Below, in pieces: positions 1 through 5,124 of a DNA stretch of 8,887 nucleotides (its first letter is position 1; each line of letters starts with the position of its first letter). This DNA is from Bacillota bacterium (GTDB lineage Bacteria; Bacillota; Sulfobacillia; Symbiobacteriales; Symbiobacteriaceae): assembly GCA_028287415.1 (NCBI GenBank), contig JAQBPS010000774.1, positions 1-8,887 of the forward strand. Reading direction: 5' to 3'. A program made the translations under genes and the position numbers. The notes beneath the pieces are model-generated. The model searched no databases. It was not told where the DNA came from and saw nothing but the letters and a program-made list of their open reading frames with translations.

Positions 1-1128
1 GCATCGGCGCCGGCAATTTCCCCCGCCGACCAGCGGGATGCCCTGCTGGGCCAGCAGGTGCATAACCTGGACACGCATGCGCTCGATTCGTTCCTCCAGG
101 AGATCAACCGCACGTGGGATGGGTACGGGCCGCAGATCTCGCTGAAGGATTTCATCGATGTGTACAAGGGTGGGAACGACAGCAAGTACTCCCCGAAGAT
201 GATCATGACCGGGCTGCTCCGCTACCTGGTCCGCGAGGTACTGGCAAATGCCGGCCTGCTGGCCAAGCTGGTGGTGCTCGCAATCGTGGCGGCGGTGCTT
301 CAGAACATGCAGTCCGCCTTCACGGCGGAGGCGACCGGCAAGGTGGCGCACGCGGTGGTCTACCTGGTCCTCGTCGGTCTGGCGATCACCGGTTTCGGCA
401 TCGCCGTCAGCACGGCCCAGGCTGTCATGGAGCAGCTCGACGGCTTCATGCTGGCGATGCTGCCCACCCTGCTGGCGGTCCTGGCCGGCATGGGCGGGCT
501 GACGAGTGCCGCCATCTTCCATCCATTGATGGTGACGTTCACGAGCACAGCCGCGCAGGTGATGCTGACGGTCGTCTTCCCGCTGATCTTTCTGTCGGCG
601 ATCCTGGATATCGTCTCGGGGCTGAGCGAGAACTTCAAGCTGACAAACCTCGCCGGCCTGATGCGGCAGGGCGCGATGTACACGATGGGGCTGACGTTTA
701 CGATCTTCCTCGGGGTGGTCGCGGTGAAGGGGGCAGCCGGCGCCGTCGCTGACGGGCTGACCATGAAGACGACCAAGTTCGTCGTCAGCAACTTCGTCCC
801 CGTCGTCGGCAAGATGTTCTCGGACGCGGCCGACCTGATCTTCGGCTCGTCGATCCTGCTGAAGAACGCCCTCGGCATGGCGGGCCTCACCGCCATCTTC
901 TTCATCGCCGCCTTCCCGCTGCTCAAGATCCTCAGCCTGGTCGTCGTCTACCAGCTGGCGGGAGCGCTCGTGGAGCCGGTCGGCGCCACCCAGATCGCGA
1001 AGATGCTGAACACCATGGCCAAGTCGCTCCAGCTCGTTTTCGCGTCGGTCGCGGTCGTCACGCTGATGTTCTTCGTCGGCATCACGGTGATTGTCGGCGC
1101 CGGTAACCTGAGCGTGATGGTGCGATGA
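1..1128 (+). CDS. spoIIIAE: Stage III sporulation protein AE, 5'-truncated
   Basis: The reading frame is open from the first base, so this is the C-terminal 375 codons of a gene that begins upstream. The GTG at 58 lies inside the conserved region and is not the start. The protein is a polytopic membrane protein. Its soluble N-terminal part is followed by hydrophobic segments from about position 240 to the end. Recognisable SpoIIIAE stretches include a VREVLANAGLL-type segment, PLIFLSAILDIVS, FLGVVAVKG and the C-terminal VIVGAGNLSVM. B. subtilis SpoIIIAE is about 400 residues, so roughly the signal-peptide region is missing here. In the family, SpoIIIAE is thought to be the membrane core of the SpoIIIA-SpoIIQ complex that joins mother cell to forespore and supports late forespore gene expression. 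spoIIIAF, AG and AH follow on the same strand. The stop is TGA at 1126. Confidence 0.96.
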   Translation, partial: ASAPAISPADQRDALLGQQVHNLDTHALDSFLQEINRTWDGYGPQISLKDFIDVYKGGNDSKYSPKMIMTGLLRYLVREVLANAGLLAKLVVLAIVAAVLQNMQSAFTAEATGKVAHAVVYLVLVGLAITGFGIAVSTAQAVMEQLDGFMLAMLPTLLAVLAGMGGLTSAAIFHPLMVTFTSTAAQVMLTVVFPLIFLSAILDIVSGLSENFKLTNLAGLMRQGAMYTMGLTFTIFLGVVAVKGAAGAVADGLTMKTTKFVVSNFVPVVGKMFSDAADLIFGSSILLKNALGMAGLTAIFFIAAFPLLKILSLVVVYQLAGALVEPVGATQIAKMLNTMAKSLQLVFASVAVVTLMFFVGITVIVGAGNLSVMVR

Positions 1129-1145
1129 AGTTAAGAATTTTAATA

Positions 1146-1248
1146 GCCGCAGATTGCGCAGATTACGCAGATTTTAATCACAGACGCAGATTACCGGATG
1201 AAAATATATTTTTATGTCCGAATCTGCGAAATCCGCGAAATCTGCGGC
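1146..1248. repeat. Inverted repeat of 9-nt CGCAGATTN units in the spoIIIA operon
   Basis: Left arm 1146-1173 carries three head-to-tail CGCAGATT units (1148, 1157, 1166) with a 9-nt period. A fourth unit lies at 1185-1192. Right arm 1221-1248 carries the reverse complement (AATCTGCG at 1221 and 1239, AATCCGCG at 1230), also with a 9-nt period. The two 28-nt arms are complementary at 25 of 28 positions and enclose 47 AT-rich bases. The low GC contrasts sharply with the flanking genes. Similar CGCAGATT-type palindromic intergenic repeats are known to me from many unrelated bacterial genomes, so this looks like a dispersed repeat that inserted here. In mRNA it would form a long hairpin between spoIIIAE and spoIIIAF. 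Confidence 0.88.
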
Positions 1249-1284
1249 GATAAAAAATGTCCCTTCCTCCGAGGTGACGCTCAG

Positions 1285-1935
1285 TTGGATTTCCTCAAAG
1301 AATGGGTCCGCGGCCTGGTGATGCTCGTCATCCTCGCCACGTGCTTAGAGATGATGCTCCCGATGACGGCCATGAAGAAGTACGTGCGGATGACCATGGG
1401 GCTGCTCGTGGTCCTCGCGGTGATCCAGCCGGTGCTCGGCTTCATGCACCAGACTGTCACCGTGACCAATCTTTTTCCCGACGACAATGGCGGCAATCTG
1501 CCGACCATCGCCCAGATCATGAGCCAGGCCGACCAGTTCCGCGAGAAGAACCGCACCCTCGCCCTGACCGAGGCGCAGACACGCCTCACCGCCGAAGCGA
1601 TCGCCGCCGCCCGCTCCGTCAAGGGCGTCGCCGGGGCCCGGGCGGACGTGCAGCTCGAGCTGCGGCAAGGCGAGTACCAGATCCGTTCTGTCACCGTGAC
1701 CATCACACCCGGCGACGGCACGGGCCGCGGCCCCACGGCCGTCCGGCCCGTCAAGCCGGTGCAGCCCGTCCGGCCCGGCACCGCCGCCGTTGCCGTTCCC
1801 GGCGGCCAGAGCCAATCCGCACGGGCGCCCGCCGGTCCGGAGCAGGCCCTGGCCGAGAGCGTCCGGCACGAGGTGGCGGTGCGCGTCGGGCTGCCCGCGC
1901 AGGGCGCTGTCACGGTGCTTATTGAAGGGAGGTAA
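1285..1935 (+). CDS. spoIIIAF: Stage III sporulation protein AF
   Basis: This 216-residue protein begins MDFLKEWVRGLVMLV, matching the family's short N-terminal helix that runs straight into a membrane span. I chose the TTG at 1285 because GAGGTGA (1271-1277) is well placed ahead of it and the protein then starts as SpoIIIAF proteins do. The in-frame ATG at 1198 would add 29 residues read through the inverted repeat. There are two membrane segments, residues about 8-26 and 36-53, around a KKYVRM loop. A soluble domain follows, interrupted by a low-complexity Pro/Val/Arg-rich stretch at residues 150-172 and an Ala/Pro/Ser linker to about 186. The C-terminal end (about 188-216) completes the fold. 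SpoIIIAF is a membrane part of the SpoIIIA-SpoIIQ channel, and its soluble domain is ring-building-like. The gap from spoIIIAE is 156 bases; the gap to spoIIIAG is 6. Confidence 0.92.
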   Translation: MDFLKEWVRGLVMLVILATCLEMMLPMTAMKKYVRMTMGLLVVLAVIQPVLGFMHQTVTVTNLFPDDNGGNLPTIAQIMSQADQFREKNRTLALTEAQTRLTAEAIAAARSVKGVAGARADVQLELRQGEYQIRSVTVTITPGDGTGRGPTAVRPVKPVQPVRPGTAAVAVPGGQSQSARAPAGPEQALAESVRHEVAVRVGLPAQGAVTVLIEGR

Positions 1936-1941
1936 CGAACC

Positions 1942-2565
1942 GTGCCTGAGAAGAACAACTGGCTGGGCCGGCTGGGGGCCAGCCTCGGCCTGAAGCCCCA
2001 GCACGCCGGCCTCGTCAAAATTGTCGCCGCCGGCCTGTTCATCGGCATCCTGTTTCTGAGTGCACCCACTCTGTTCGGCGTCGGCGGGAGCACAAGCCCC
2101 GGCAGCCCGCCATCCGCCACCGAGGTTGCGGCCCCCGCCGGCCCCGGCGCCAGCGACGAACTGACCCGCCTCGAGCAGGAGATGTCCGCCAACTTGGAAC
2201 GGAGCCTCTCCGCCATCGATGGTGCGGGCACGGTCCACGTGGCCATCACTCTGGCAGCCGGCCCTCGGACCGACCCGCTTACCAATGAGCGTACCGAGCA
2301 GACGACCATTACCGAGAAGGCGCAGGACAACTCACAGCGGACCCAGGAGACGACCACCCGGGACACGACAAATGTGATGACCAAGGACGGCAGCCGTGAT
2401 GTGCCCGCGGCAGCGGCCCGCATCGCGGCCAAGATCGCCGGCGTGCTGATCGTGGCCGACGGAGCGAGGGACGCCACCGTGCGCGCCAGGCTGCATCAGG
2501 CGGCCGTCACCGAGTTGAGCATTCCGGCGCACCGGGTGGTCGTTGAAGCTTCCAACAGGAGGTAG
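1942..2565 (+). CDS. spoIIIAG: Stage III sporulation protein AG
   Basis: This 207-residue protein starts at GTG with GGGAGGT (1928-1933) ahead of it; the SD overlaps the end of spoIIIAF. A short cytoplasmic N-terminus (NNWLGRLGASLGLK) leads to one membrane span at residues about 24-41. A Pro/Ala/Gly/Ser-rich linker (48-70) follows, then the ring-building region. The first half of that region is LEQEMSANLERSL...GTVHVAITL. A Thr/Glu/Gln-rich insertion (about 112-148) precedes the second half, AKIAGVLIVADGARD to the C-terminus. SpoIIIAG is related to YscJ/FliF ring-forming proteins, and in B. subtilis it forms a large ring in the intermembrane space; the Thr-rich insertion corresponds to the region forming the beta-barrel there. 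It is slightly shorter than the B. subtilis protein (about 229). spoIIIAH begins 3 bases after the stop. Confidence 0.95.
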   Translation: MPEKNNWLGRLGASLGLKPQHAGLVKIVAAGLFIGILFLSAPTLFGVGGSTSPGSPPSATEVAAPAGPGASDELTRLEQEMSANLERSLSAIDGAGTVHVAITLAAGPRTDPLTNERTEQTTITEKAQDNSQRTQETTTRDTTNVMTKDGSRDVPAAAARIAAKIAGVLIVADGARDATVRARLHQAAVTELSIPAHRVVVEASNRR

Positions 2566-2568
2566 CAC

Positions 2569-3132
2569 ATGTTCATCGTAAAGAACAAGGCAGAGGTAAT
2601 CCGCTTCGGCCTCTTTCTCCTGCTGATGGGGGCAATGGCGTTCTTTGTCGCCAGCCGGGTGGAGAGCTGGCGGACCTCGGGCCGGGCGCAGGTGCGGTCA
2701 ACGCAGCCCGCCGTCTCGCCAGTCACTGAGATTACCCCGCAGCCGACCCTCATCGAAAAGGCACAGGCTGCGCCGGACGGTGCCAACTTCTTCGCCGACT
2801 TCCGCATGGAGCGGGAGCGCAGCCGGAGCGCCCTCCGGGAGACGCTCAAGGACGTGATGGAGAACCAGGCGGCCGCGGCCGACACCCGCCATGATGCGGG
2901 CGCACAGTACCTGGCGACCGGTCGCTTTGCCGCCCTCGAGGACCGCGCAGAGCAAATGGTGAAGGCGAAGGGCTTTGATGATGTCGTGGTCAACCTTGGC
3001 GACACCACCGCACACGTGGTGGTGAAGGCGAAGGAGCTGAGCCAGCAGCAGTACATGCAGATCGCAGACATGGTCGGCTCGATTACGGGCATCAAGGCAA
3101 CGGGGATCCACGTGTTCAACCGGGAACGGTAG
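2569..3132 (+). CDS. spoIIIAH: Stage III sporulation protein AH (SpoIIQ partner)
   Basis: This 187-residue protein starts at ATG with AGGAGGT (2558-2564) that overlaps the spoIIIAG stop. A short positively charged N-terminus (MFIVKNKAEVIRF) leads to one membrane span at residues 12-28. A linker with several Pro and Thr follows. The extracellular SpoIIIAH domain includes NFFADFRMERERSRSALRET (73-92), a Glu/Lys-rich helix around 122-134 and a C-terminal beta-alpha unit, GFDDVVVNLGDTTAHVVV to VFNRER. SpoIIIAH is the mother-cell protein that binds forespore SpoIIQ across the intermembrane space and shares the YscJ/FliF-type fold. Its SpoIIQ partner is not encoded here. This is the last spoIIIA gene; a 75-base gap with no clear terminator follows. 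Confidence 0.95.
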   Translation: MFIVKNKAEVIRFGLFLLLMGAMAFFVASRVESWRTSGRAQVRSTQPAVSPVTEITPQPTLIEKAQAAPDGANFFADFRMERERSRSALRETLKDVMENQAAAADTRHDAGAQYLATGRFAALEDRAEQMVKAKGFDDVVVNLGDTTAHVVVKAKELSQQQYMQIADMVGSITGIKATGIHVFNRER

Positions 3133-3141
3133 CGGGGGTTG

Positions 3142-3150
3142 TGTTACAAT
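3142..3150 (+). promoter_or_regulatory. Possible extended -10 promoter for the nucleotidyltransferase-like gene
   Basis: TG-T-TACAAT matches an extended -10 element (TGn plus five of six TATAAT positions) 57 bases before the start codon at 3208. No good -35 hexamer is visible 16-18 bases upstream, within the end of spoIIIAH. The gap also lacks a convincing terminator, so read-through from the spoIIIA operon is equally possible. Confidence 0.35.
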
Positions 3151-3207
3151 GGGCTGACGCACTCGCAGGGGCGCGTTAGCTTTCATTTTTGCGGAGGCCA
3201 ACTACCT

Positions 3208-4068
3208 ATGACAGCAGCAACGCAGTACCTGAAGCGGCTGATCGCGCAGGCAGCCGACTCGCCGGAGGTGGTCGCCGCCTATGTCGGCGGCGCACTCGCC
3301 CGGGCGGAGCGCGACCCGTTCGGTGAGCTGGACCTTTACCTGGTGGCGCTAGACGGGCTGTCGCCGGACCTGCTCGCCTGGCTTGCGCCGCTCGGCGAAA
3401 CCGCCCTCGCCCTGCCGTCGCCGGACGGCTGCCGCGTGGTCACGCCGGACGGGCTGGCGATCAACATCACCGTCGCAGATCACGCCGAAGCGATCCACGT
3501 CGAAGGACTCCGAGTCGTGTTCAACCGGGGCGACGGCGAGCCGTCCGCGCCCGTCCCGCGGCTGCCCGACCCCGCTGCGGAGGCGGCGCGGTTCTGGGAC
3601 GGATTGTTCCGGGTCGGCGCGGCGATCGGCCGGGGATGGCGCTTCACGGCACATGGGGAGCTGGAGCGGTGCCGGGCGCAGCTGGTCGACCTGTACCGGC
3701 TGGCGCTGGCGCCGGGGGAGCCGGGCACCGGCTGGCAGGGCGCCGACACGTTGCCGGGGGGCGAGCGGATCCTGGAAGGGCTGCGGGAGTGGCTGGTCTG
3801 CCCGCTGGACAGCCGGGCCCAGTGGCGCATGGCCCAGCGGCTGGCGAGCAGCTATGAGAGCCTGATGCTGCCCCTGATCGAGCGGCTTGGGCTGCCCTAC
3901 CCCATGGCGATGCGGAACCTGGCTTTCCGTCGCCTGGACGACATCAGGCCCGACCGCCGGCCGGATGAGGAGACGGCGGTGCCGCCGCAGGAGCCGGAGG
4001 TGACCCGGGCGCCTGCCGGGCCCGCCCGGTTCAAGGCGAAGGGGCGCATCGCAAGGCCCCGGGAGTGA
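3208..4068 (+). CDS. Degenerate nucleotidyltransferase-fold protein
   Basis: This encodes a 286-residue soluble protein. I chose ATG 3208 because GGAGG (3193-3197) sits 10 bases ahead; the in-frame start at 3139 would add residues with no SD or homology-like character. Residues 22-47 (VAAYVGGALARAERDPFGE then LDLYLV) look like the polymerase-beta/MNT nucleotidyltransferase signature. In it GG (27-28) replaces the usual GS, and E-L-D (40-42) replaces D-x-D. The region expected to supply the third acidic residue reads LAINITVAD, with the candidate acid displaced to D91. A helical C-terminal half (about 123-245) with RCRAQLVDLYRLAL resembles the helical bundle behind aminoglycoside-type nucleotidyltransferase domains. 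The tail from about 248 is charged and Pro-rich, probably disordered. The substrate cannot be told from sequence. A strong terminator follows 2 bases after the stop, so the transcription unit ends here. Confidence 0.72.
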   Translation: MTAATQYLKRLIAQAADSPEVVAAYVGGALARAERDPFGELDLYLVALDGLSPDLLAWLAPLGETALALPSPDGCRVVTPDGLAINITVADHAEAIHVEGLRVVFNRGDGEPSAPVPRLPDPAAEAARFWDGLFRVGAAIGRGWRFTAHGELERCRAQLVDLYRLALAPGEPGTGWQGADTLPGGERILEGLREWLVCPLDSRAQWRMAQRLASSYESLMLPLIERLGLPYPMAMRNLAFRRLDDIRPDRRPDEETAVPPQEPEVTRAPAGPARFKAKGRIARPRE

Positions 4069-4069
4069 T

Positions 4070-4104
4070 GACAAGAGCGCCCTCCGTGTGAGGGCGCTCT
4101 TGTC
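4070..4104 (+). terminator. Terminator after the nucleotidyltransferase-like gene
   Basis: GACAAGAGCGCCCTC (4070-4084) and GAGGGCGCTCTTGTC (4090-4104) form a perfect 15-bp stem with a 5-base loop. The following bases (GTATGTTTAGTT) are only moderately U-rich. The hairpin starts 2 bases after the stop codon. Its core sequence recurs in the terminator at 4771. Confidence 0.85.
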
Positions 4105-4143
4105 GTATGTTTAGTTGCGAGATCGCCGTCGAATGTAGTCGAT
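4074..4143 (+). repeat. ~70-nt direct repeat, copy 1 (terminator core plus 22-nt tail)
   Basis: This copy shares AGAGCGCCCTCCG (4074-4086), GGGCGCTCTT (4092-4101) and a 22-nt identical tail at 4122-4143 with the copy at 4772-4838. The bases between these blocks differ but keep similar spacing. It lies just upstream of the VOC gene. Confidence 0.88.
4127..4143 (+). promoter_or_regulatory. Tandem Spo0A-box-like motif, copy 1
   Basis: CGTCGAA (4127-4133) and AGTCGAT (4137-4143) are in direct orientation, exactly 10 bases apart. The Spo0A box consensus is TGTCGAA, so the matches are 6/7 and 5/7. The one-turn spacing is that of tandem 0A boxes such as those at B. subtilis abrB. The motif is about 100 bases upstream of the inferred start site of the VOC promoter. 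No binding evidence exists in the sequence itself. Confidence 0.35.
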
Positions 4144-4205
4144 ATCCGATACAGATCGTTCATAGACGCCGAAGGGGTGGCAAACTGCGACGACGCCAAC
4201 ATTAA

Positions 4206-4235
4206 TTGACGAATACGAAACTTACATGTTATATA
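4206..4235 (+). promoter_or_regulatory. Sigma-A-type promoter of the VOC gene
   Basis: TTGACG (4206-4211) and TATATA (4230-4235) are separated by 18 bases, with an extended -10 TG at 4227-4228. This is the best promoter match in the window. The surrounding bases are AT-rich in an otherwise GC-rich region. It lies 42 bases before the start codon of the VOC gene. Confidence 0.75.
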
Positions 4236-4276
4236 TGTTGCGAGAATGGATTGCATATGTGTTGGGAGGCAGATGT

Positions 4277-4753
4277 ATGGCGTACCATTCGGTGTCGCAC
4301 GTAGCGCTCCGAGTCGCTCAGCTTCAGGCAGCCGAGGAGTTCTACTGCGACCTTTTTGGTCTGGCGGTCGCATTCCGGGAGGCTGACACACCCGCCGGCT
4401 GGGCAACGCTGCCTGAGGGCGCCGGCTGGGAGGATGCCGCAGCGGCCGGCATTCAACTGGAACTGTCTATGCTGCACCGCGATGGTCTGAGCATTGCGCT
4501 GGAGCAGGCGGGCCGGGCAGCGGCGCCCGACGACGCGCTGTCGCACATTGGCCTGTTCGTAGCGGAGGCAGACCTGGCCGAACTCCGCACCAGGGTCGCA
4601 GCGCCCGGGTTTCAATTGCGGCTTGACCGACCTGATCTGCTTCTGTTCGAAGATCCCCACGGCATTACATGGGAAGTGTCGACAGTCAATCGCCTGCGCA
4701 GCAGCGGCGCCAGTATCGGCCGGTGGCTTGACATCGGGCAAAGTGCCCGTTAA
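4277..4753 (+). CDS. VOC superfamily (glyoxalase/bleomycin-resistance-type) protein
   Basis: This encodes 158 residues. ATG 4277 is chosen for its SD GGGAGG (4264-4269), 7 bases ahead; an in-frame ATG at 4226 would lie upstream of the -10 box, before the inferred transcript start. The protein has the two beta-alpha-beta-beta-beta modules of the VOC fold. Module 1 opens with SVSHVALRVAQLQAAEEFYC and module 2 with SHIGLFVAEADLAELRTRV, ending DLLLFEDPHGITWEVSTV. H8, E76, H90 and E133 fall at the four positions that bind metal in glyoxalase I, so a metal site is plausible. VOC proteins include glyoxalases, fosfomycin and bleomycin resistance proteins and dioxygenases; which this is cannot be decided. 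It has its own promoter and terminator, so it is a monocistronic unit. Direct repeats lie on both sides, which may mean it arrived or was duplicated as a cassette. Confidence 0.88.
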   Translation: MAYHSVSHVALRVAQLQAAEEFYCDLFGLAVAFREADTPAGWATLPEGAGWEDAAAAGIQLELSMLHRDGLSIALEQAGRAAAPDDALSHIGLFVAEADLAELRTRVAAPGFQLRLDRPDLLLFEDPHGITWEVSTVNRLRSSGASIGRWLDIGQSAR

Positions 4754-4770
4754 CTGCGGTCTGCATAGCA

Positions 4771-4809
4771 GAGAGCGCCCTCCGGTGGGCGCTCTTCTCT
4801 TTTGTTTTG
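4771..4809 (+). terminator. Rho-independent terminator of the VOC gene
   Basis: AGAGCGCCC (4772-4780) and GGGCGCTCT (4787-4795) form a perfect 9-bp GC-rich stem with a 6-base loop (TCCGGT). A U-rich tract follows (TCTCTTTTGTTTTGTT). It is 18 bases past the stop codon. Confidence 0.93.
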
Positions 4810-4838
4810 TTGTGCAATCGCCGTCGAATGTAGTCGAT
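4772..4838 (+). repeat. ~70-nt direct repeat, copy 2 (terminator core plus 22-nt tail)
   Basis: This is the second copy of the element at 4074-4143. It shares the 13-nt 5' stem block (4772-4784), GGGCGCTCTT (4787-4796) and the identical 22-nt tail (4817-4838). It follows the VOC gene, so the two copies bracket that gene and its promoter. Confidence 0.88.
4822..4838 (+). promoter_or_regulatory. Tandem Spo0A-box-like motif, copy 2
   Basis: CGTCGAA (4822-4828) and AGTCGAT (4832-4838) repeat the copy-1 arrangement with 10-base spacing. A weaker box, AATCGAA, lies at 4853-4859. Relative to the candidate -10 at 4871 these would sit at roughly -60 to -45 and -30, where Spo0A commonly acts. Identification rests on consensus match and spacing only. 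Confidence 0.4.
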
Positions 4839-4867
4839 CGCTTCCCCGTTCCAATCGAATCTATGTT

Positions 4868-4876
4868 TGGTAAAAT
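4868..4876 (+). promoter_or_regulatory. Extended -10 promoter candidate in the 370-base intergenic region
   Basis: TG-G-TAAAAT gives an extended -10 with five of six consensus bases. The -35 region (around GTTCCA, 4848-4853) is poor, which fits either an extended -10 promoter or one needing an activator. The inferred start site, about 4880-4884, coincides with the 5' edge of the structured RNA described next. Confidence 0.5.
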
Positions 4877-4879
4877 CAT

Positions 4880-5072
4880 GGAGGAGAGAGGGGAGACACA
4901 GTCCTCGTAAGGGGGTGACGTCTCCATGCTGCCTCGGTGGGCCCGCCGGGTAATCCTGACGGTGTTTTTGACTGAGGTGATTCGGTTCCTCCTGCAAACG
5001 CTGTTTCAGTAAAGGAACCGTCTCAAGCGTCCCGTAGCCAAACGGGCTTCCGCAGCAGCTCCCCTCGCCTCC
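4880..5072 (+). ncRNA. Candidate structured RNA or fold-back mRNA in the 370-base intergenic region
   Basis: A transcript from the promoter at 4868 could fold end to end. GGAGG (4880-4884) pairs with CCTCC (5068-5072), and GAGGGGAG (4888-4895) pairs with CTCCCCTC (5059-5066). Further in, TGCTGC (4927-4932) pairs with GCAGCA (5052-5057), GCCCG (4941-4945) with CGGGC (5043-5047) and CGGTTCC (4983-4989) with GGAACCG (5014-5020). The tip is a hairpin, CTG-C-AAAC-GCT-GTTT-CAG (4992-5009). A competing local hairpin at 4892-4925 would mask the SD of the small ORF. The long-rod shape and ~190-nt length would suit 6S RNA, but I do not see conserved 6S sequence. A fold-back mRNA for the 28-residue peptide is the other reading. 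There is no strong U-tract after 5072. The folding was done by eye. Confidence 0.35.
4926..5012 (+). CDS. Candidate 28-residue hydrophobic small protein
   Basis: ATG 4926 is preceded by GGGGGTGA (4911-4918) with 7-base spacing, a near-consensus SD. The 28-codon frame ends at TAA 5010. The peptide has a basic N-terminus (MLPRWARR) followed by a hydrophobic stretch, VILTVFLTEVIRFLLQTLF, that could span or lie along the membrane. No family is recognised. It sits downstream of an extended -10 promoter, and its SD can be masked by the hairpin GGAGAC(4892)...GTCTCC(4920) with inner GTC/CTC to GGG/GAC pairs. Small hydrophobic peptides with masked SDs occur in type I toxin-antitoxin loci, but no antisense promoter is evident here. 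It may instead be a chance frame inside a non-coding RNA. Confidence 0.4.
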   Translation: MLPRWARRVILTVFLTEVIRFLLQTLFQ

Positions 5073-5124
5073 AATTCTTATGCTATCCAAGTGTGACGGC
5101 TTATAGACACCGGGGGGCGACGTT

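Noticed and set aside
1146..1248. CRISPR-like array because of the regular 9-nt repeats
   Set aside because: Units are only 8-9 bases, without spacers, and arranged as a palindrome; no cas genes are near.
1198..1284. An upstream ATG start for SpoIIIAF adding 29 residues
   Set aside because: It would be translated from the inverted repeat; the TTG at 1285 has an SD and gives the family N-terminus.
1281..2477. A 398-codon open frame on the minus strand across spoIIIAF and spoIIIAG
   Set aside because: It lies antisense to two clearly recognised spoIIIA genes, has no SD-supported start and shows low-complexity Arg/Ser/Ala composition typical of GC-rich shadow frames.
4229..4927. A minus-strand open frame over the VOC gene, and another (3897-4406) giving similar STTFDGD peptides
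   Set aside because: The peptide similarity comes from the two copies of the DNA repeat read in reverse; the frames cross terminators and promoters and are not plausible genes.
5100..5107. TATAGA/TATAAG as a promoter for the RNase H-like gene or for an antisense RNA
   Set aside because: Neither strand shows a matching -35 or an extended -10 at a usable distance.
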